DNA of 64,000 nucleotides, from NCBI GenBank assembly GCA_963845735.1, contig CAWJTR010000039.1:1-64000 (forward strand), given 5' to 3'. Below are positions 59,702 to 64,000 of this stretch, in pieces; the first letter of the stretch is position 1; every line of letters begins with the position of its first letter. Source of the DNA: AP-15 sp963845735. Its GTDB lineage: Bacteria > Pseudomonadota > Alphaproteobacteria > ATCC43930 > CGMCC-115725. The notes under the pieces were generated by a model. It was not told the DNA's origin and ran no database searches. It was given only the letters and a program-made list of their open reading frames with translations. Made by a program: the position numbers and the translations under genes.

Positions 59702-59920
59702 TTACGGCGAAGCGCTGCCTGGTTTGGGCCGCCGATATGGCGGGTTCAGCTGCACGTGCAGCTGGTGTGCCGCGATCCACGCTTCGGCTTCTGCCTCGGT
59801 CGCGAAGCCCGTGATATGGGTTGGGTGGGTATCCGGAACGACGACTTCGACCCCGAATGTTCCATCGACCAACGGTACGACGCGGTAGCTCGCCTCAGCG
59901 TGAGGATGCAGCTTCACCAT
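59702..59920 (-). CDS. small conserved hypothetical protein
   Basis: 72 residues: YRVVPLVDGTFGVEVVVPDT, then HPTHITGFATEAEAEAWIAA. The pattern GFAxEAEAEAWI with an N-terminal beta strand is frequent in short alphaproteobacterial proteins of unknown role. I base this on memory, not a search. It reads leftwards between two small plus-strand ORFs. Confidence 0.6.
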   Translation of the reverse strand: MVKLHPHAEASYRVVPLVDGTFGVEVVVPDTHPTHITGFATEAEAEAWIAAHQLHVQLNPPYRRPKPGSASP

Positions 59921-60021
59921 GTTGGTAATATGGGCGCGCCGGGCGCCGACCGGTAAGGCGAGGCGAGATTTCTCGGCTGTGGCCCGGCTGATTGCCGAAC
60001 ATCGGGGAATTCAAAGGCGCG

Positions 60022-60147
60022 ATGAACTGGCTCAGGGTAATTGTGGTGCTGCTGATCCTGTGGACGCTGGAAGATTGCGCTGCAATCGGGACGGGATCAG
60101 CGCCGAGCCCGCCCCCCTCCCAAGACGATCGCGGCGGCATGCATTAA
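60022..60147 (+). CDS. 41-residue predicted membrane-anchored peptide
   Basis: A short frame encodes MNWLRVIVVLLILWTLEDCA followed by a Pro/Ser/Gly-rich tail ending DRGGMH. The N-terminal hydrophobic helix with a Cys at residue 19 could be a membrane anchor or lipoprotein-like signal. No clear ribosome binding site is seen. It lies in a 310-bp gap between minus-strand genes that otherwise holds nothing. Confidence 0.35.
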   Translation: MNWLRVIVVLLILWTLEDCAAIGTGSAPSPPPSQDDRGGMH

Positions 60148-60232
60148 TTGATGCTTGCATCCGCCTACCTTCCGCCGGGACTGCGGCTAAAGCTCACCTA
60201 GCCGGTCGAGGAGGCCCTAAGCGGTTGATCCG

Positions 60233-60421
60233 TCAATGGCAGCCGACGATCTTTCCGGCCCCGGCTACCCCGAAAATCTCAATGATCCTAGCGACTTGGT
60301 CGAACAGATCGCGTCCCCGGTAATCCTCGCCAGTTTCCGCCAGGATCACCGACGCCAGGAAGCCAGGGTCGACCTCCTCCAGCCAGTCGGCAAATTCGGC
60401 AATCCGTTGTGTTGTGACCAT
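60233..60421 (-). CDS. small hypothetical acidic protein
   Basis: 62 residues: VTTQRIAEFADWLEEVDPGF, then LASVILAETGEDYRGRDLFD and VARIIEIFGVAGAGKIVGCH. It looks like a soluble helical protein with a C-terminal hydrophobic stretch. I chose the ATG at 60421 because a further in-frame ATG at 60439 adds only a weak extension. No family recognised. Confidence 0.5.
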   Translation of the reverse strand: MVTTQRIAEFADWLEEVDPGFLASVILAETGEDYRGRDLFDQVARIIEIFGVAGAGKIVGCH

Positions 60422-60590
60422 TGAAGACGCACCCGTCAAAATTGCGTCAATCGCGTCCCACGATGCGCCTAATGTATTAACGAGACTTTAAGAGGCCGCG
60501 GCCATGCTTCGGCCGGGATAGGCCCCGGTCGGGCCGCTCGCCGGCATTCCGCCTGAGTCCCAGCCATCGAAAGTGACCGTTTGATAAAGT

Positions 60591-60667
<77 letters not shown>

Positions 60668-60887
60668 CCGTGACGGTGTCGATGACCGTGGCGAGGGGTT
60701 GGATACAGAAGCGGGCAGGGATATGCAAGGCGGTTGCCGCTGGGTTTGCAAGCGTCGCCGGCGGCGATGGGTTGGATCGAAGGGATGGGCCGTGCCGCCC
60801 GCTCGATCTCGCTCTCGGTCCGGCGGAGAAGACGATCCCGGGAAGCGCACGTCCGCATTTTGGCGGGACACGAAATGCTCACGCAAA

Positions 60888-61094
60888 TTACGGCAGCAGC
60901 TTACCGTTAAAGGCGTTGGCGAAGGCATTCGCCGCGATCGCGTCGGCGAAGGTCAGCACCACAATAAACGTTTCATCGGCCCCCTTGTTATACCTAAAGC
61001 TCTTTGGGCTGATCTTATTGTCATCCAGCCACATTCTCATGCTATCCATAGCGTGTGATAGTTCATCAGCTGATACGCGAAGTTCAACCGACAT
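60888..61094 (-). CDS. small hypothetical protein
   Basis: 68 residues: MSVELRVSADELSHAMDSMR, WLDDNKISPKSFRYNKGADE, TFIVVLTFADAIAANAFANA. A compact alpha/beta fold is likely. It is somewhat AT-richer than neighbours, as is the sequence after it. It ends 220 bp from the tRNA. I know no function. Confidence 0.5.
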   Translation of the reverse strand: MSVELRVSADELSHAMDSMRMWLDDNKISPKSFRYNKGADETFIVVLTFADAIAANAFANAFNGKLLP

Positions 61095-61149
61095 GCGCGC
61101 GCCTCATACTTGTTACCGATATATCAACAACGGAACTGACCAGGACTTT

Positions 61150-61260
61150 GTTCCATAGCGGCAATGATCCTATTGATATATAGATTTACTACCCAGATAA
61201 GTTTAGAATTTTTATCTTACTAAAATGAAACTTTTCCAGTATCCATCAGCTTCGTTGGCC
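61150..61260. promoter_or_regulatory. AT-rich block between two divergent genes
   Basis: Bases 61150-61260 are strikingly AT-rich (for example TATTGATATATAGATTTACT and AGTTTAGAATTTTTATCTTA) in an otherwise GC-rich window. It separates the small gene reading left from the hybrid kinase reading right. Such a block could hold promoters or mark a short foreign segment; no clear -35/-10 pair can be assigned. Confidence 0.4.
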
Positions 61261-61396
61261 GCTTCATATTACAGCACCGCGCTCGCGAATCTCCGTCGCT
61301 CCGGGACCGAAGCCGTTCCCGTCATTTGGGCGCGTTTATCACCGCCGCATAGTGGTCGGCCACCGGCCTCGACCTGATGACAGCGATCAAGGCAGA

Positions 61397-63913
61397 ATGT
61401 CGAATACGATGCTCGACCGCAAAACGAGCGCAATCGGCACGCGGAGGGACTGCATGCCAATCGATGCGGACATGGCCGAAGGGGTGCAGGTCGATCCCGC
61501 CGGAACCAATCGACCGCGAACGACTCTACTCGCCCGGCTATTCGCCCTCGTCTTGATGGCGATCCTGCCCGCGCTGGCGATCCAGGCTTACAACGAGATC
61601 GAACTCAAACGGTCGCGCGAGGCTGAGGTGCGCCAAGATGCCCTGCGGCTCGCCAAATTTGCCACGGGCGAGCTCGATCGGATCATAGAAAACGGCCATG
61701 CTTTGGCTGTCGCCTTGGCCAATCTCCCCGCGGTGCGCAATCACGACACCGCCGCTTGCTCCGATTATGCCGCCCTCCTGACCAAGGACTTCCCGCAATA
61801 TGTGGCGATGGGAGCCATCGATCTAAGTGGGCATGTGTTTTGCTCGAGCCGGCCGATTCCACCTGGGGCCAGTGCGGCCGATCGGTGGTTTTTTAACGAG
61901 GCGATCCGAAGCGGAAAGTTCGTCATCGGGGATTACCTGATCGGCCGCCTCGTCAAAAAGCCGATCCTGCCGCTCGCCCTGCCGTTTTTGGGTCCGGACG
62001 GCCATATCGGCGGCGCGGTTTACATCTCTCTCGATATCGACTGGCTTGCTCGATATTTTCAAACCGATCGGCAGATCAACAAAGATGCGACGTTGGCGAT
62101 CGCCGACCGCAACGGCGTGATCCTGGTTCGGCTCCCCGACAATGCCCAATATGTCGGGACCAAATTTGCCGAGATCTATCGACCTTTCATTTTCGCCAAG
62201 GAGCCGGGGACGGCGGAGATCGTCGGGGTCGACGGCATTCACCGGATCCTCGGCTACGTCCCGGTGCAGTCGTCACCTGCCATCGGGCTCTTTGTCGGCG
62301 TCGGTCTAACGACGGCGACAGCCTTTGCCGCGGTGAACGACGCGTCGAGGTTCGGTTTCATCCTGATCGGCATCGGCCTCGCGGTCGGCCTGTTAGTGGC
62401 TTGGCTGGGGGGCCGCTACTTCATATCTCGTCCGATCGCCAAACTGGTGGAGGCGTCGGCGCAGTGGCGGCAGGGCAATTTTGCGGCGCGCAGCGATCTC
62501 GGCCGAGGTGGCTCGGAGATTGTCCAGCTCGGACGTACCTTCGACGACATGGCAGGTGCGCTGCATCGCCGGCAGCGGGACAACACCAACCTACTGGCAA
62601 CGCTCGAAAGCCGGGTGCAGGAACGCACGCGGGTTCTCGAAGCGGCGCAGGCGGAGCTGAAAGAGGCTAATGCCGGTCTCGAAAGCCAAGCCCGTGACCT
62701 CGCGACCGCAAATCGTGACCTGCGCTCCGAGATGCAGCGACGCGAGCAAGCCGAGGAGGTTCTGCGTCATCTGCAAAAGATCGAAGCCCTGGGCCAACTC
62801 ACCGGCGGGATAGCACACGATTTCAACAATTTGCTTCAGGTCATCTTGGGTAGCCTCGATAACGCCCGTCGTCGGCTGATGCGCGGCGAGCCCATCACCG
62901 CCGAGAACGGCTGGGAGCAAGTCCAGCCGGCGATCCGCAGCGCCGAGCGCGCGGCGGCGCTGACCCAGCAGCTTCTCGCCTTTGCCCGCCGCCAGCCCCT
63001 GTCGCCACAGGCTCTGGACCTCAATCGCCTGGTCTCCGGCATGTCCGAGCTGCTGCGGCGGACACTCGATGAAACGATCGAGATCGAGACGGTGCTTGCT
63101 GGTGGTCTCTGGCCGGTCTCCGCCGACAGCAGCCAACTGGAAAGCGCGATTATCAACCTTGCGGTCAACGCGCGCGACGCGATGCCGAATGGCGGCAGGA
63201 TGACAATCGAGACCGCCAACACCCTCCTCGACGAGGCTTATGCCGGCGCGCACGAGGAAGTCGTCGCCGGCCAGTACGTGCTGCTGGCGATCACCGACGA
63301 TGGCGCCGGCATGACCAGGGAGGTGCTGAGGCAGGCCTTCGACCCGTTTTTCACGACCAAAGAGGTCGGCCAGGGCACCGGGCTGGGTCTGTCCCAGGTC
63401 TATGGCTTCATCAAGCAATCCGGCGGCCACATCAAGGTCTACAGCGAACCGGGCCAGGGCACGACGGTCAAGATGTACCTGCCGCGGCTGGCCTCGGCTG
63501 AGGCCTCGGCGGAAATCTCGGCTCAGCCGGGCGCCGCCCCCAGCGGCAGCAAGGCCGAGCTGATCCTGGTGGTCGAGGACGAGGACGACGTTCGCGCCTC
63601 GACCGTTGGCATGCTCGAAGAACTCGGCTATGGCGTGCTCACGGCCGCGGATGGCCCTGCCGCGCTGCGGCTACTGGCGGATCATCCGCAGACCCGGCTT
63701 CTGTTTACCGATGTCGGGCTGCCGGGCGGCCTTAACGGCAGGCAGCTGGCCGACACCGCGCGTGAAATGCGGCCCGACTTGCGGGTGCTGTACACGACCG
63801 GATATGCGCGCAACGCCATCGTTCATCACGGCATGCTCGATCCCGGTGTCGAGCTGATGGTCAAGCCGTTCACCTACGCCGCCTTGGCTGCCAAGATCCG
63901 CGCCATGCTGTAG
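61397..63913 (+). CDS. hybrid sensor histidine kinase with receiver domain
   Basis: 838 residues from the ATG at 61397. A first transmembrane helix (about 44-64) opens a periplasmic sensor region of about 250 residues resembling dCache/CHASE-type domains (PLALPFLGPDGHIGGAVYIS). A second helix (319-345) precedes HAMP and a coiled coil (390-455). The phospho-accepting H474 is in LTGGIAHDFNNLLQVILG, followed by N- and G-boxes (NLAVNARDAMPNGG, ITDDGAGM, GQGTGLGLSQVYG). A C-terminal receiver has the phosphorylatable D772 in LLFTDVGLPGG and K823 in MVKPFTYAAL. It is an orphan; no response regulator gene is adjacent in the window. Confidence 0.9.
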   Translation: MSNTMLDRKTSAIGTRRDCMPIDADMAEGVQVDPAGTNRPRTTLLARLFALVLMAILPALAIQAYNEIELKRSREAEVRQDALRLAKFATGELDRIIENGHALAVALANLPAVRNHDTAACSDYAALLTKDFPQYVAMGAIDLSGHVFCSSRPIPPGASAADRWFFNEAIRSGKFVIGDYLIGRLVKKPILPLALPFLGPDGHIGGAVYISLDIDWLARYFQTDRQINKDATLAIADRNGVILVRLPDNAQYVGTKFAEIYRPFIFAKEPGTAEIVGVDGIHRILGYVPVQSSPAIGLFVGVGLTTATAFAAVNDASRFGFILIGIGLAVGLLVAWLGGRYFISRPIAKLVEASAQWRQGNFAARSDLGRGGSEIVQLGRTFDDMAGALHRRQRDNTNLLATLESRVQERTRVLEAAQAELKEANAGLESQARDLATANRDLRSEMQRREQAEEVLRHLQKIEALGQLTGGIAHDFNNLLQVILGSLDNARRRLMRGEPITAENGWEQVQPAIRSAERAAALTQQLLAFARRQPLSPQALDLNRLVSGMSELLRRTLDETIEIETVLAGGLWPVSADSSQLESAIINLAVNARDAMPNGGRMTIETANTLLDEAYAGAHEEVVAGQYVLLAITDDGAGMTREVLRQAFDPFFTTKEVGQGTGLGLSQVYGFIKQSGGHIKVYSEPGQGTTVKMYLPRLASAEASAEISAQPGAAPSGSKAELILVVEDEDDVRASTVGMLEELGYGVLTAADGPAALRLLADHPQTRLLFTDVGLPGGLNGRQLADTAREMRPDLRVLYTTGYARNAIVHHGMLDPGVELMVKPFTYAALAAKIRAML

Positions 63914-64000
63914 CCTCGCGGGCAAAAGCCCAGGCGGCCTGCCCGGCCGCCATGGCGGGCTGCGGCGACCGACGCTAACCGCCAAGTCTCTGCGGGTGGT

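Noticed and set aside
59919..60323. 134-codon plus-strand frame near the small genes
   Set aside because: Composition and lack of any motif suggest a chance frame; a 41-codon frame within it looks better but is also unproven.

Overview
This window is GC-rich and gene-dense. The gene content (class I fumarase, CpaA/CpaB pilus genes, a YejE/YejF-type ABC transporter, many GMC, SDR and VOC oxidoreductases) and the frequent intergenic palindromes of the type GTCATGGCCGGGC..GCCCGGCCATGAC suggest an alphaproteobacterium, probably of the Hyphomicrobiales or Rhodospirillales. No rRNA, CRISPR array or phage was seen. One tRNA (Arg, anticodon CCG) and one decayed IS4-type insertion sequence are present.

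Layout. 1-1060 is a large imperfect inverted repeat packed with REP-like palindromes. 0.98-5.4 kb carries a TPR-sulfotransferase, a membrane protein and an HTH-TM-TPR regulator. 5.8-13.2 kb holds exported proteins: a secreted protein of unknown family, a GLUG-repeat protein, a GloVer-repeat protein and a large beta-helix protein. 13.5-16.5 kb holds a decayed enoyl-CoA hydratase and a remnant tad/cpa pilus locus (cpaA, cpaB, truncated cpaC). 16.8-19.5 kb encodes YejF/YejE-type peptide ABC components, followed by asd. 20.8-22.6 kb is a tight DUF962 / carboxymuconolactone decarboxylase-like / VOC dioxygenase-like operon. 22.7-25.9 kb carries ATP-grasp, low-molecular-weight phosphatase and polysaccharide deacetylase genes on one strand. 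26.1-36.1 kb is a catabolic-looking stretch: Fe-alcohol dehydrogenase, SDR, GMC oxidoreductase, two Cys-nucleophile alpha/beta hydrolases, a deazaflavin-type nitroreductase, a lipid-transfer thiolase and its DUF35 partner. 36.1-42.6 kb has a GNAT, cysE, a TTC38-like TPR protein, an unknown protein bracketed by a segmental duplication, and a class III aminotransferase. The IS follows, then fumarase and an ECF sigma / anti-sigma / periplasmic sensor operon. 47.5-56.8 kb is a complete mdtA-mdtB-mdtC-outer membrane factor efflux operon. 57-59.2 kb has a TPP-dependent enzyme and a GH63 remnant. 59.3-61.1 kb has small hypothetical genes and the tRNA. A hybrid sensor kinase closes the window.

An important caveat for every reader: about 25 reading frames are interrupted by 1-2 base indels, very often one extra base in a short homopolymer, while both sides match one conserved family and the start/stop overlaps of the operons are preserved. 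I read most of these as sequence errors rather than real pseudogenes. Such genes are annotated over their full reconstructed span, with the shift position given. Exceptions that look truly decayed are the enoyl-CoA hydratase, cpaC (its secretin half is missing), the transposase, the GH63 fragment and the duplicated block at 40.25-40.55 kb.

No clearly novel defence or mobile system was found. The best candidates for unusual biology are the paired alpha/beta hydrolases with a cysteine nucleophile and no obvious C-terminal catalytic histidine, the deacetylase/phosphatase/ATP-grasp gene set, and the block of exported repeat proteins.
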